Assembly (NCBI RefSeq): GCF_007671725.1
Contig: NZ_VCNM01000001.1
Span: 1,116,001-1,180,000, forward strand
Reading direction: 5' to 3'
Source: Halorubrum depositum
Lineage (GTDB): Archaea; Halobacteriota; Halobacteria; Halobacteriales; Haloferacaceae
DNA length: 64,000 nt
This document shows, in pieces, positions 7,404-15,939 of this stretch. The translations under genes and the position numbers were made by a program. The notes beneath the pieces were generated by a model that was not told where the DNA came from, searched no databases, and was given only the letters and a program-made list of their open reading frames with translations. Positions within the stretch are counted from its first letter, which is position 1. Every line of letters starts with the position of its first letter.

Positions 7404-8717
7404 TCAGTCCGCCGCGACCGCCCCGGCGTCGTCGCTCGCGCCGAGCGTCTCCTCGACCTGCGTCACGACCGCGGCGAGCGCGACGACCGCGAGCCCGGCG
7501 CCCACCGCGAAGGGGACGACGAAGCCGAAGCCGACGAGCCAGCCGGACGCGAGGGGGCCGAGCGCGACGCCGAAGCCGAACCCCATCGTGAGCACCGACA
7601 GCGTCGTCCCGGACTCGCCCTCCCGCGCGAGGTCGCCAGCGAGCGCGAGCGACGGCGCGAAGACGAACGCGACGGCGACCCCCTGCGCCAGCCGGACGAG
7701 CGTCATCAGGATCGGGTCGGTGACGATCCCCTGCAGCAGCGTCGTCGGGGCGAGGAGGACGAAGCCGGCGAGCAGGAACGGGCGGCGCCCGATCCGGTCG
7801 CTGGCCTGTCCCACGGGCACCTGTAAGAGCACGTTCGCGATGGTGACGGCGGCGAACTGGAGCCCGAACCACACCGGCGCCTGGTCGAGCCGGACGTTCA
7901 CCTGGTTCTGGAGCGTCGCGTACAGCGCGATGCACATCCCCATCGCCACCGTCGCCAGCCCGAGCGCGAACACCGGATCGAGCAGGCGGTCCTCGCCGCG
8001 AACCCGGATCGAGAGGTCGTCGCTCGCCTCGCTGGACTCGGCGGCGTCGCGGACGAGCAGGAAGACGAGGGCGAAGCTGAGGTACGCCCCGCCGCAGGCG
8101 GCCGCGAAGGCGGCGTCGAAGCCGTCGATCACGGGAAGCCCGACCGGCGAGAGGTCGTACGGGCCGGCCTCGACGACGGCGCCGGCCAGCACCGGGCCGA
8201 AGCCGAAGCCGATCAGCCGGAAGGTGTTGTACACGCCGAAGTTGCCGCCGCGGTCGGCGTCGGCCGACGCGTACTCGTTGACCAGCGCGACCGTCGCGGG
8301 GATGATAAGCGCCGCGCCGAACCCCTGAATCGCCCGCAGGACGACGAGCTGCCAGTAGACGTCCGCGACCGTGTACAGCCCGCTGGCGGTCCCCAGGAGG
8401 AGGATGCCGGTCAGCACGAAGGGGCGTCGGACCCCGATCCGGTCCGAGAGCCGCCCGGTCACCGGCTGCGAGAGGCTGTTGAGGAAGCCGAAAAGCGAGA
8501 GGACGACCCCGATGAGCAGCGGCTCGGTCACCGTGACCGACGCCGCGCCCACGCCGACCTCGGTCCCGAGGAGCGCGCTGACGTCGATCAGGTCGCTCGC
8601 GATGTACAGCGGCAGCACGACGATGAGAAAGGAGTTGCCGGCGGCCCCGACCATCCGAGCGAGCGCGAGCACGATGACCCGCCGGTCGGTGTCGGCGATG
8701 CCGGAGAGCGTCCCCAT
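7404..8717 (-). CDS. Major facilitator superfamily transporter
   Basis: A 437-residue protein with about 12 hydrophobic segments in two halves. Loop 2-3 carries the MFS signature as GRLSDRIGVRRPF, and the equivalent loop of the second half reads GQASDRIGRRPFLL. A charged linker (RDAAESSEASDDLSIRVRGED) separates the halves. It is probably a drug/efflux-type or sugar-type carrier, but the substrate cannot be inferred. ATG at 8717 is preferred over an in-frame start nine codons earlier because it leaves a short cytosolic end before helix one. Confidence 0.87.
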   Translation of the reverse strand: MGTLSGIADTDRRVIVLALARMVGAAGNSFLIVVLPLYIASDLIDVSALLGTEVGVGAASVTVTEPLLIGVVLSLFGFLNSLSQPVTGRLSDRIGVRRPFVLTGILLLGTASGLYTVADVYWQLVVLRAIQGFGAALIIPATVALVNEYASADADRGGNFGVYNTFRLIGFGFGPVLAGAVVEAGPYDLSPVGLPVIDGFDAAFAAACGGAYLSFALVFLLVRDAAESSEASDDLSIRVRGEDRLLDPVFALGLATVAMGMCIALYATLQNQVNVRLDQAPVWFGLQFAAVTIANVLLQVPVGQASDRIGRRPFLLAGFVLLAPTTLLQGIVTDPILMTLVRLAQGVAVAFVFAPSLALAGDLAREGESGTTLSVLTMGFGFGVALGPLASGWLVGFGFVVPFAVGAGLAVVALAAVVTQVEETLGASDDAGAVAAD

Positions 8718-8789
8718 TTCCCTCCGCTTCGGTCGGGACCACAAAGGCGTTTGCGAACGGCGGGAGTCGATCCGGTTCCGGGTCGGCGT

Positions 8790-10583
8790 CTACGACTCGA
8801 CCGCCGGCGGCTGACGGCGCTCGATCCCGCGGATCTCGAAGCGCGCGCCGCCCTCGGCCGACTCGGTCGCCGCGACGGTCCAGCCGTGCGCGTTGGCGAT
8901 CTCCTGGACGATCGCCAGCCCGAAGCCGGTGTTGCCCTCGACGCCGCTCTGTCCGGGGTCGAAGAGCTCGTCCGCGACCCCCTCCGGGATTCCCGGCCCG
9001 TCGTCGGCGACGTAGAAGCCGTCGTCGAGGTCGCCGACGCGGATCGCCACGTCCGGGCCGCCGTGTTCCACGGCGTTCCGGACGAGGTTCTCGAAGAGGT
9101 TCCGGAGCCGGTCGGCGTCGGCCAGCACCTCCCGGTCGGTTTCGATCGTCAGCTCGGCGGCGCCGGTGTCGACCGTCTCCCAGCTGTCCGCGGCGACGTC
9201 CGCGACGGACACCGGCTCGGGGTCGCCGACGGTCTCCCCCTCGCGGGCGAGCGTGAGCGTGTGCTCGACGATGGACCCGATGCGGTCGAGCGCGTCGGCC
9301 GCGGCGTCGAGGTGCTCGGCGCCCTCGTCCGCCGTCGTCCGCGCCAGGTCGACGCGGCCCTGCGCGACGTTGAGCGGGTTCCGGAGGTCGTGGCTCACGA
9401 TGCTCGCGAAGGAGTCGAGCCGCTCGTTCTGTCGCTCGAGCGCCGCCTCGCGCTCCTTGAACGCCGTGATGTCCTCCTGGAAGCCGACCCACTCGGAGAC
9501 GCGACCGCCCGCGTCGCGGATGGGGGCGATGCTGACCCGGTTCCAGAACTCGGTGCCGTCCTTCCGGTAGTTCAGCAGCTCGACGCTGGTCGGCTCCTCC
9601 GCGTCGATCGCCTCGCGGAGCCGCGCGACCGACGCCTCGTCGGTGTCGGCGCCCTGCAGGAACCGGCAGTTGACGCCGACCGCCTCGTCGCGGTCGTAGC
9701 CGGTCATCCCGACGAACCGGTCGTTGACGTACACCATCGGGTTGTCCGGCCGGTCGGGGTCGGTGATGGTGATGCCGACGGGCGCCTCGTCGAGCGCGCG
9801 CGTCTTCGTCTCCAGCTCCTCGCGCCGCTCCACCTCGTCGGAGACGTCTCGCAGGATGCCGACGCTCCCCTCGAAGCAGTCGCCCTCGTACGGGAGCGCC
9901 GCCATGTGGTCCCGACAGGGGATCGGCTCGCCCTCCTTCGGAGCGATGTCCACCCGGAACCGCTGGACGTCCGGCCCGGAGCCGGAGAGGATCGTCCCGA
10001 GCCGATTCTCCGCCTCCGCGACGGCCTCGTCGTCCTTGATGAGGCTCGGTTCGCTCCCGACGATCTCCTCGCGGTCGTAGCCGGTCAGCTCCGCGAACGG
10101 CTCGTTGACGAACCGGAAGACGCCGGTCTCGTCGACGACGTACACGGGGTAGCCGAGCGCGTCGATGACCGTCGAGTAGCGGTCCGCGATCTCCCGGGTC
10201 CGGTGCTCGTCGACCGCCTGCCGGACGCGGTTCGCGAGCCGGCGGAGCTGCTCTGGGCCGCCCTTCTGGAAGTAGCCGGTGACGCCCGCGTTGAGCGCCT
10301 GACTCGCGATCTCCTCGCTCCCCTTCCCGGTGTACAACACGAACGGGATCGAGCGGTCGGTCTCGCGGAGCCGCTCGAAGAACTCCAGCCCGTCCGTGCC
10401 GGGCATGTCGTAGTCGCTGACGATGCAGTCGAACCGCTCGCCGTCGAGCGCGTCGAGCGCGTCCGACGCCGACGTGACGCCCGTCACCGCGACGGCGTCC
10501 AGTTCGCGTTCGAGATACGCCTCCGCGAGATCCAGCACGGAGGGGTCGTCGTCGACGTGCAACACGTCGATCCGTTCGGGCAT
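8790..10583 (-). CDS. Receiver-PAS-LOV-histidine kinase (putative blue-light sensor)
   Basis: The 597 residues read as follows: response-regulator receiver (1-120, phospho-Asp57 in IVSDYDMPG); PAS (about 133-255); second PAS with LOV features (about 258-375); and a histidine kinase with phospho-His398 in SHDLRNPL, N box ENLVRNAVEHG and G boxes DDGPGIP and GFGLAI. The second PAS holds GVNCRFLQG with Cys306, the cysteine that bonds flavin in LOV photoreceptors, and also keeps Asn338, Asn348 and Gln369, which bind and read out the flavin in LOV domains. It would phosphorylate an unlinked regulator. There is no membrane segment, so it is cytosolic. An N-terminal receiver before the sensor is common in haloarchaeal kinases. 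Confidence 0.88.
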   Translation of the reverse strand: MPERIDVLHVDDDPSVLDLAEAYLERELDAVAVTGVTSASDALDALDGERFDCIVSDYDMPGTDGLEFFERLRETDRSIPFVLYTGKGSEEIASQALNAGVTGYFQKGGPEQLRRLANRVRQAVDEHRTREIADRYSTVIDALGYPVYVVDETGVFRFVNEPFAELTGYDREEIVGSEPSLIKDDEAVAEAENRLGTILSGSGPDVQRFRVDIAPKEGEPIPCRDHMAALPYEGDCFEGSVGILRDVSDEVERREELETKTRALDEAPVGITITDPDRPDNPMVYVNDRFVGMTGYDRDEAVGVNCRFLQGADTDEASVARLREAIDAEEPTSVELLNYRKDGTEFWNRVSIAPIRDAGGRVSEWVGFQEDITAFKEREAALERQNERLDSFASIVSHDLRNPLNVAQGRVDLARTTADEGAEHLDAAADALDRIGSIVEHTLTLAREGETVGDPEPVSVADVAADSWETVDTGAAELTIETDREVLADADRLRNLFENLVRNAVEHGGPDVAIRVGDLDDGFYVADDGPGIPEGVADELFDPGQSGVEGNTGFGLAIVQEIANAHGWTVAATESAEGGARFEIRGIERRQPPAVES

Positions 10584-10758
10584 AGCGGTCCATACGTGCC
10601 CGCCTCATAAACGAATACCGACCCGGGTATCAGTTCTGAGGACGGAGCAGGGGGCGACCGTCGGGGCCGGGGGGCGAGGGTCGCCCGCGCGAGCGACCGG
10701 TTTCACTGCCGCCGCGCGTGGCTGATTCTTAAGTCGGCGCGGCGCGGAGCCTCGGGCG

Positions 10759-12183
10759 ATGGCCGGCGGCACGCTCCCCGGGACCGCGACCGACGAGGCG
10801 GACGGGAGCGACCGCGTCGTGTTCCACGTGGACATGGACTGCTTTTACGCCTCCTGCGAGCGGCTCCGCCGCCCCGAACTCGCGGGCGAGCCCGTGGTCG
10901 TCGGCATGGGGTACGAGGCGGGCGAGACGATCGGCGCGGTCGCGACCGCGAGCTACGAGGCCCGCGCGTTCGGCGTCGAGAGCGCGATGCCGATCTCGGA
11001 GGCGCTCGACCTGCTTCCGCGCCGCGTCGACGCCGACCCCGACGACCCGGACGCGCCCGACCCCGAGGAGACCGGACGGTACCTCCCCGTCGACCTCGAC
11101 TTCTACAAGGAGGTCGCGAGCGACGTGAAGGCCGTCCTCCGCGACTGCGCCGACACGCTCCGCGAGGTGAGCGTCGACGAGGCGTACCTCGACGTCACCG
11201 ACCGGACCGCGTGGGACGCCGCGGCGGGAGCGAGCGCCGCGGCCGGCCCCGTCGAGGCGCGGACCCTCGCGGAGGGGTACGCCCGGCACGTCAAGCAGCG
11301 CATCGAGCGCGAGGCCGGGGTGCCCGCGAGCGTCGGCGTCGCGCCGAACATGTCGACCGCGAAGGTCGCCAGCGACGCCGACAAGCCGGACGGGCTCGTG
11401 GTCGTCCCGCCCGGCTCGGTCGCGTCGTTCCTCGCGCCGCTGCCGACCGCCGAGATCCACGGCGTCGGCCCGGTGACGGAGCGAACCCTCGCCGAGATGG
11501 GGGTCGAGACCGCCGCCGACCTCGCCGCCGCCGATCCCGACCGGCTGGCCGACGCGCTGGGCGAGCGCGGCCCGGAGCTCTGCCGGCGCGCCCGCGGCGA
11601 CGACGACCGGGAGGTCACCCCGACCGGCCTCCCCAAGAGCCTCTCGCGGGAGTCGTCGCTGTCGCCGACGGCTGACGAGGAGACGAAGCGGGAGACGGTG
11701 GCGGCGCTCGCGGCCGACGTGGCCCGGCGGGCCCGCGAGCGCGGGTGCCTCTACCGCACCATCGGGATCAAGGCGGTCGAGCCGCCCTACGACGTCAACA
11801 CCCGGGCGCGGAGCCTCCCCGGCCCGGTCGACGACCCCGACCTCGTGGAGTCGGTCGCGTTCGACCTCCTCGCGGAGTTCGCGGACGACCGCGTCCGCAA
11901 GCTCGGCGTGCGCGTCTCCAACCTCGATTTCGCCGAGAGCGACCAGGCGACCCTCGGGGGGTTCGAGCCGGGCGACGGCGAGGGCGGGGGAGGCGGAACC
12001 GCGAGCGACCGCCGCCACGAGACCCGGACGCGCTCGACTGACGCCGACGGCGGCGGCGGGAAGCTCACCGACTGGGTCGGGGACGAGCCGAGCGCCGGGG
12101 AGGAGGACGAGACGGACGAGTCCCGGGACCGACGGGCGAGCGACCGCGGCGACGGGCAGGCGTCGCTCGGCGACTGGGAGTGA
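10759..12183 (+). CDS. dinB: DNA polymerase IV (DinB, Y family)
   Basis: The 474-residue protein has the Y-family palm residues in FHVDMDCFYASCE and SVDEAYLD, which hold the catalytic Asp, Asp and Glu, and a helix-hairpin-helix segment (IHGVGPVTERTLAEMG). It performs translesion synthesis. The C-terminus carries an acidic, disordered tail of about 80 residues, then GQASLGDWE, which resembles the QxxLxxF/W PCNA-binding box ending many haloarchaeal replication proteins. A similar KLTDWVGDE lies about 40 residues earlier. The start follows the TTCTTAAG stretch at 10725-10732, a plausible promoter element. Confidence 0.93.
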   Translation: MAGGTLPGTATDEADGSDRVVFHVDMDCFYASCERLRRPELAGEPVVVGMGYEAGETIGAVATASYEARAFGVESAMPISEALDLLPRRVDADPDDPDAPDPEETGRYLPVDLDFYKEVASDVKAVLRDCADTLREVSVDEAYLDVTDRTAWDAAAGASAAAGPVEARTLAEGYARHVKQRIEREAGVPASVGVAPNMSTAKVASDADKPDGLVVVPPGSVASFLAPLPTAEIHGVGPVTERTLAEMGVETAADLAAADPDRLADALGERGPELCRRARGDDDREVTPTGLPKSLSRESSLSPTADEETKRETVAALAADVARRARERGCLYRTIGIKAVEPPYDVNTRARSLPGPVDDPDLVESVAFDLLAEFADDRVRKLGVRVSNLDFAESDQATLGGFEPGDGEGGGGGTASDRRHETRTRSTDADGGGGKLTDWVGDEPSAGEEDETDESRDRRASDRGDGQASLGDWE

Positions 12184-12271
12184 GATCCTCCTCCGCTGCG
12201 GGGGCAAGGGCCGCCCCGCGGCGTCGCGACCGGCGCGTGGATTTATCAGGCGACCGCGACGATTCGGGGGT

Positions 12272-12724
12272 ATGTCCCTCGCTCGCCGCGTCCTCCTCGG
12301 CTCGAATCGGAACGGCCCGCCGCGTCGGTATCGGCTCCTCGCCCCGCCGCTGCTCTTCCTCGCCGTCTTCGCGGCCTACGCGCTGGGGGCCTTCGAGATC
12401 TCCGGCGGGGTCGTGTTCCTCGCGGGCGACGCCGCCCTCGTCGGCGTCCTCGCGGCCGCGGTCCTCGCGTACCGACGGGCCGGGCTGGCGCTGGCGTGGG
12501 CGACCGTCTACGGCGCGCTCCTCGGGTACAGCGCGGACCACTACCTGCTGGGCCTCTCGGGGCGGTCCCTCGGCGAGCGCGTCGCCGCGCTCGTCGAGCT
12601 CGACGGGCTCGTCTTCGTCGGCGTCGAGGCCCTCGCGCTGGGGACGCTCGCGTGGGCGGTCGGCGTGACCGCGCGCCGGGCGGTCGAGGAGGTTCGAGCT
12701 CGGCGCGGAGCCCCGACCGAGTGA
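12272..12724 (+). CDS. Small membrane protein of unknown function
   Basis: A 150-residue protein with four likely membrane helices (LLAPPLLFLAVFAAYALGAF, VVFLAGDAALVGVLAAAVLAY, ALAWATVYGALLGY, LVFVGVEALALGTLAWAVGV). It starts MSLARRVLLGS and ends in a charged Arg/Glu tail. I do not recognise a family. The Nudix gene follows 34 bases downstream in the same direction and may share a transcript. Confidence 0.65.
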   Translation: MSLARRVLLGSNRNGPPRRYRLLAPPLLFLAVFAAYALGAFEISGGVVFLAGDAALVGVLAAAVLAYRRAGLALAWATVYGALLGYSADHYLLGLSGRSLGERVAALVELDGLVFVGVEALALGTLAWAVGVTARRAVEEVRARRGAPTE

Positions 12725-12758
12725 GGGGATTTAGGTGCCCGAGCGCCGACCCCGACGC

Positions 12759-13304
12759 ATGGACGACCTCGCCTGGGAGACGCTCGACACCGACATCGAC
12801 TACCGCTGCCCCGGCTTCGACGTGCGCCGCGACGAGGTGCGCTTTCCGGACGGCGAGACGGACGGGTTCCACTACGTCGACGAGCCCCCGGCGGTCGTGG
12901 TGCTCCCGCTGACCGCCGACGGCGACGTCGTCGTCATCGACGAGTGGCGACAGGCGGTCGACCGCGTCAACCGCGGGCTCCCCGCCGGGACGGTCGAGCC
13001 GGAGGACGCCGACGACCTCGAACGCGCCGCGGCGCGCGAGCTCGCCGAGGAGACGGGGTACGAGGCCGACGCCTTCGAGCGCCTGACGACGGTGGAGCCG
13101 ACGAACGGGATGGCGGACTCGGTCCACCACCACTTCCTCGCGACGGGCTGTGAACCCACGGCCGAGCGCGACCTCGACCACAACGAGTCGATCGCGGTCG
13201 AGACGGTCCCGTACGACGACCTGCTATCGGCCGTCGTCGACGAGGGGCTCCGTGACGGGCGGGCCGTGACCGCCGTGCTCTGGTACGAGCTGCTGTATCG
13301 CTGA
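12759..13304 (+). CDS. Nudix hydrolase (ADP-ribose pyrophosphatase-like)
   Basis: A 181-residue Nudix-fold enzyme. The Nudix box reads GTVEPEDADDLERAAARELAEETG, keeping the REL-x-EE-x-G metal-binding core but with two extra residues between the leading Gly and the Arg compared with the standard G-x5-E-x7-REU spacing. The preceding VVVIDEWRQAVDRVNRGLPAG resembles ADP-ribose/NDP-sugar pyrophosphatases (QYR..V...E.PAG). It probably hydrolyses a nucleoside diphosphate linked to a moiety X. The start is taken at the ATG at 12759, since eight earlier in-frame residues are Pro/Arg-rich and TTTAGG (12730-12735) looks like promoter sequence. Confidence 0.85.
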   Translation: MDDLAWETLDTDIDYRCPGFDVRRDEVRFPDGETDGFHYVDEPPAVVVLPLTADGDVVVIDEWRQAVDRVNRGLPAGTVEPEDADDLERAAARELAEETGYEADAFERLTTVEPTNGMADSVHHHFLATGCEPTAERDLDHNESIAVETVPYDDLLSAVVDEGLRDGRAVTAVLWYELLYR

Positions 13305-13375
13305 CGGGGAGCTCTCGGGCGATCGAAGCGGGGGACACGAACAGCCCTATTATGGGTCGGTCCGTACACCGGGTA

Positions 13376-14320
13376 ATGGCTGACCCCTCCAGCGACGACG
13401 GGAATCGACGGGAGCCGGAGGCTTCCGACGGCGGCGAGCCGAGCGCTCCCGACGGCGGCGAGCCGGCGGACGGCTCGACCGCACCCGGCGACGGGCCGTC
13501 GACCACCGACCGCACCGCCTCGTCGACGGCGTCCGGCGGTTCGGGGGGCCGCACCGTCGCGGTCGCGATCGCCACGGCCCTGCTCTTGGGGGTCCTCGGC
13601 CCCGCGATCGCCCTCGCCAGCGGGGGCGTGGTGCTCGGTCTCAACGCCGTGACGGGCGGGCTCCCGCTCGCCGCGAGCCTCGTGCTCACGCTGGTGTTGG
13701 GCCAGTACGTCGCGTTCGGCGGGCTGGCGGTCCTCTACCTCACGTGGCGGGGGTTCGACCGGGCCGGGATCGTCGAATACCTCGGCGTGCGCCGCCCGAG
13801 CCTGAAGGAGATCGGCCTGATCGTGGGGAGCTGGGCGCTCATCCTCGTCACGATCATGGCCGTCTCGATCGTGATCCAGCGGCTCGGGACGGAGGCCGCC
13901 TCGAACCAGAGCGCGGAGCTCGCCATGCAGAACCCCGCGATCATCCCGCTCCTCATCGCGGCGTCGTTCCTCGTGATCGGCCCCTCGGAGGAGATCCTGT
14001 ACCGCGGCGTCGTGCAGGGGCGGCTCCGGGAGACGCTGTCGCCGATCCCCGCGATCCTCATCGCCTCCGCGATATTCGCGGCCGTCCACGTTATGGCGCT
14101 GACCGGCGGCGCCTCCGCGCGGCTCACGACCATCGCCATCCTCTTCCTCCCGAGCATCGTCTTCGGCGCGGTGTACGAGTACACCGAGAACCTCGTCGTG
14201 CCGGCGCTGCTCCACGGCCTCCACAACGCCGTCATCTTCACGATCCTGTACATCACGATCGCTTACGGCGACGAGATTCAGGAAGCGGCCGGCGGCAGCG
14301 CGGCGCTGATTCCCTTTTAA
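13376..14320 (+). CDS. CPBP-family intramembrane metalloprotease (CaaX/Abi type)
   Basis: The 314-residue protein starts with a 55-residue acidic, disordered segment, followed by about eight membrane helices. All three family motifs are present: EEILYRG (EExxxR), FAAVHVMA (FxxxH) and HGLHNAV (HxxxN). These form the intramembrane metal-dependent active site. In bacteria and eukaryotes relatives process prenylated proteins or bacteriocin-related targets; the haloarchaeal substrate is unknown. A TATA-like CTATTATGG (13347-13355) lies about 25 bases before the ATG at 13376, which supports this start over an in-frame ATG at 13352 that would sit inside the promoter. Confidence 0.88.
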   Translation: MADPSSDDGNRREPEASDGGEPSAPDGGEPADGSTAPGDGPSTTDRTASSTASGGSGGRTVAVAIATALLLGVLGPAIALASGGVVLGLNAVTGGLPLAASLVLTLVLGQYVAFGGLAVLYLTWRGFDRAGIVEYLGVRRPSLKEIGLIVGSWALILVTIMAVSIVIQRLGTEAASNQSAELAMQNPAIIPLLIAASFLVIGPSEEILYRGVVQGRLRETLSPIPAILIASAIFAAVHVMALTGGASARLTTIAILFLPSIVFGAVYEYTENLVVPALLHGLHNAVIFTILYITIAYGDEIQEAAGGSAALIPF

Positions 14321-14370
14321 GCAACTGAGTGCCGTGAGTCAGTCGTACTGCCGGCGGCCACGCGGTTATT

Positions 14371-14698
14371 TATAAACAAACGATGCGGTGGCGCGTGCCG
14401 GTGAGCGGCCCTTCGGGCCGCGAATCGCACGCGCGAGGGAGCCCGCGACGGCGCATATAAGCGCCGTCGCGGCGAGGCTGGGGAGGCGTGAGGCTGCGGT
14501 TGCTGTGCGGTGGGTTGGGGCTCAAAGGGGCAGCCACGAGGGCGGCGTAGGCGTTCACGAGAGCAGAGCTCTCGTGAGCCAATCAGAACGCTGCGCGTTC
14601 TGATGACGACGAAAGCACCGCAAAGAGGGAGCGAACGAAGTGAGCGACCGAGTGAGGAGCGCAGCGAGCGTACGCCGCCCTCGCGGCTGGGGCTTTGG
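14371..14698 (+). repeat. Hairpin-rich dispersed repeat, copy A
   Basis: This copy matches 38305-38626 read on the opposite strand. In order it holds TATAAAC (14371-14377), GGTGGCGCG, a hairpin (14405-14421, 7-bp stem, TTC loop), a 12-bp perfect hairpin (14443-14472, ATATAA loop), and the conserved core GGCTGGGGAGGCGTGAGGCT (from 14476). A long terminal stem follows: CAAAG-GGG-CAGCCACG... (14523-14549) against ...CGGCTG-GGG-CTTTG (14671-14697). Inside that stem lie further perfect hairpins at 14555-14577 and 14582-14604. No coding frame makes sense across it. It is either a structured RNA or a palindromic non-autonomous repeat. Confidence 0.8.
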
Positions 14699-14774
14699 AG
14701 GCTGTCACCGCGCTGCGACCACCGATACAACTCATAAAACGCAAACGACCGAAACACTCGCGACTACCGAGTGG

Positions 14775-15098
14775 AAGCGGACTGAGGGGAGTAAGCCCCC
14801 TTCGGTTCGTCCCGACATTCGGCTGAGCGTCCGCGCCGTGGCCGGACTACCTTGTGGCGCGGACTTGCACCGGCGAGGATTCGCCGTTCCATCCGTTCCC
14901 GCCCGTCGAACCTCGTCGGGTTAACTCCCTTCCCTCGCGGGTCGGTTCGCTCGACTCACGGGTCGGGGCGGGGGGTGTCGTTGCTGTTCCAGAGCCAGCC
15001 GTCTCCGACTCCGGGCGTGTGCCCGGTCGCCCGTCCGGCCGGTGGGGGGACTTTCCTCATGCCAGAGGCACGGGAGTCGGGCTCCCTCTGTCCGGGCC
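14775..15098 (-). ncRNA. rnpB: RNase P RNA
   Basis: The RNA component of RNase P, which cleaves the 5' leader from pre-tRNA. On the minus strand the universal CR-I/P4 segment reads GAGGAAAGTCC (15059-15049), and the matching 3' part reads ACGAACCGAAGGGGGCTTAC (14816-14798 region). The ends pair as helix P1: CGGACAGAGGG (15094-15084) with CCCTCAGTCCG (14788-14778), one A-A mismatch in 11 positions. A TATA-like CGCTTATTCGC centred near 15121 puts transcription start at about 15097, just before P1. The length, about 324 nucleotides, fits archaeal type A. Exact ends are approximate. Copy A of the dispersed repeat begins about 75 bases beyond its 3' end. Confidence 0.88.
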
Positions 15099-15115
15099 GA
15101 CGTTGTCCGCGGCCG

Positions 15116-15126
15116 CGAATAAGCGA
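15116..15126 (-). promoter_or_regulatory. TATA-like box of RNase P RNA
   Basis: The minus strand reads CGCTTATTCGC about 25 bases upstream of the predicted 5' end of the RNA. The rest of 15127-15318 shows nothing else I can support apart from the promoter region of the next gene. Confidence 0.5.
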
Positions 15127-15318
15127 TCCGGTCGGTGAGGGGGATCCGGTCGGCGCGGCCGGGATCGATCCCCCGGCAGTCTCGTCCCGGCGATTCCGGC
15201 CCCGCGATCGCGACCGATCCGCCCCAAACGCCGAGCGAGTCGAAGACGCTTCGACGGGGCGGTATGCGACCGATTCGCAAGGGAAGCGTTCAAGTCGTCA
15301 GCAACGTAATAGAGTTGT

Positions 15319-15921
15319 ATGTCCGAGGCCCAGACCGTTCAACTGTCGTACGACGACGGTGCACGAGCGGTCGAACTCGCGCGGGAGGCGGTCGAGTCGT
15401 TCGTCCGACACGGACAACGCGAACAACCCGGCAGTATGCGCGAGGCGTTCTACGCCCGCACCGGGGCGTTCGTTCGACTGGAGTCCACGAGAGGTCGCGG
15501 CCGGCTCCGCGGCTGCGCCGGCGCGTGGGAGACCTCCGACCAGCTCGGCCACGCGATCGTCGAGGCCGCGATCAAGGCCGCCTCCGACGACTCGTGCGGC
15601 TCGGAGGTGGAGCCGAAGGAGCTCGACAACATCACCGTCTCCGTGTTCGTCGTCTCGAACACGGTGCTCACCAACGACCCCCTCGCCGACCTGAAGATCG
15701 GCACGCACGGCGTCGCCGTCGACGGCGGCAACGCGCACGGCTGGCTCTACCCGACGGTCCCCGTCGAGAACGGCTGGTCCGGCGCCGAGTTCCTCTCGCG
15801 CGCCTGCCGGAAGGCGAAGCTCTCCCCGACAGCGTGGGAGGACGACGACACGATGGTGACGCTCATCGAGGGGCAGGTGTTCCGAGAGCGCGCCGACGGC
15901 GGCGCGGTCGAAGAGCTGTAA
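15319..15921 (+). CDS. AMMECR1-family protein
   Basis: The 200-residue protein has the family-defining LRGCAG motif (as GRLRGCAGAWE, about residues 57-67) and the AMMECR1 domain throughout, with the later segment LKIGTHGVAVDGGNAHGWLYP. Archaeal members are widespread cytosolic proteins of unknown biochemical function. They often occur near radical-SAM or Memo-like genes, but neither is seen here. Length is normal for archaeal forms. The neighbouring RNase P RNA gene is divergent. Confidence 0.9.
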   Translation: MSEAQTVQLSYDDGARAVELAREAVESFVRHGQREQPGSMREAFYARTGAFVRLESTRGRGRLRGCAGAWETSDQLGHAIVEAAIKAASDDSCGSEVEPKELDNITVSVFVVSNTVLTNDPLADLKIGTHGVAVDGGNAHGWLYPTVPVENGWSGAEFLSRACRKAKLSPTAWEDDDTMVTLIEGQVFRERADGGAVEEL

Positions 15922-15939
15922 CCGACTCCGAGACGCGTC

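Noticed and set aside
7204-10608. Very long minus-strand frame spanning the transporter and kinase
   Set aside because: Arg-rich nonsense in a shifted frame of two real genes on the same strand.
14852-15694. Plus-strand frame across RNase P RNA
   Set aside because: It crosses conserved RNase P RNA motifs and then runs into the AMMECR1 gene in another frame; low-complexity translation.
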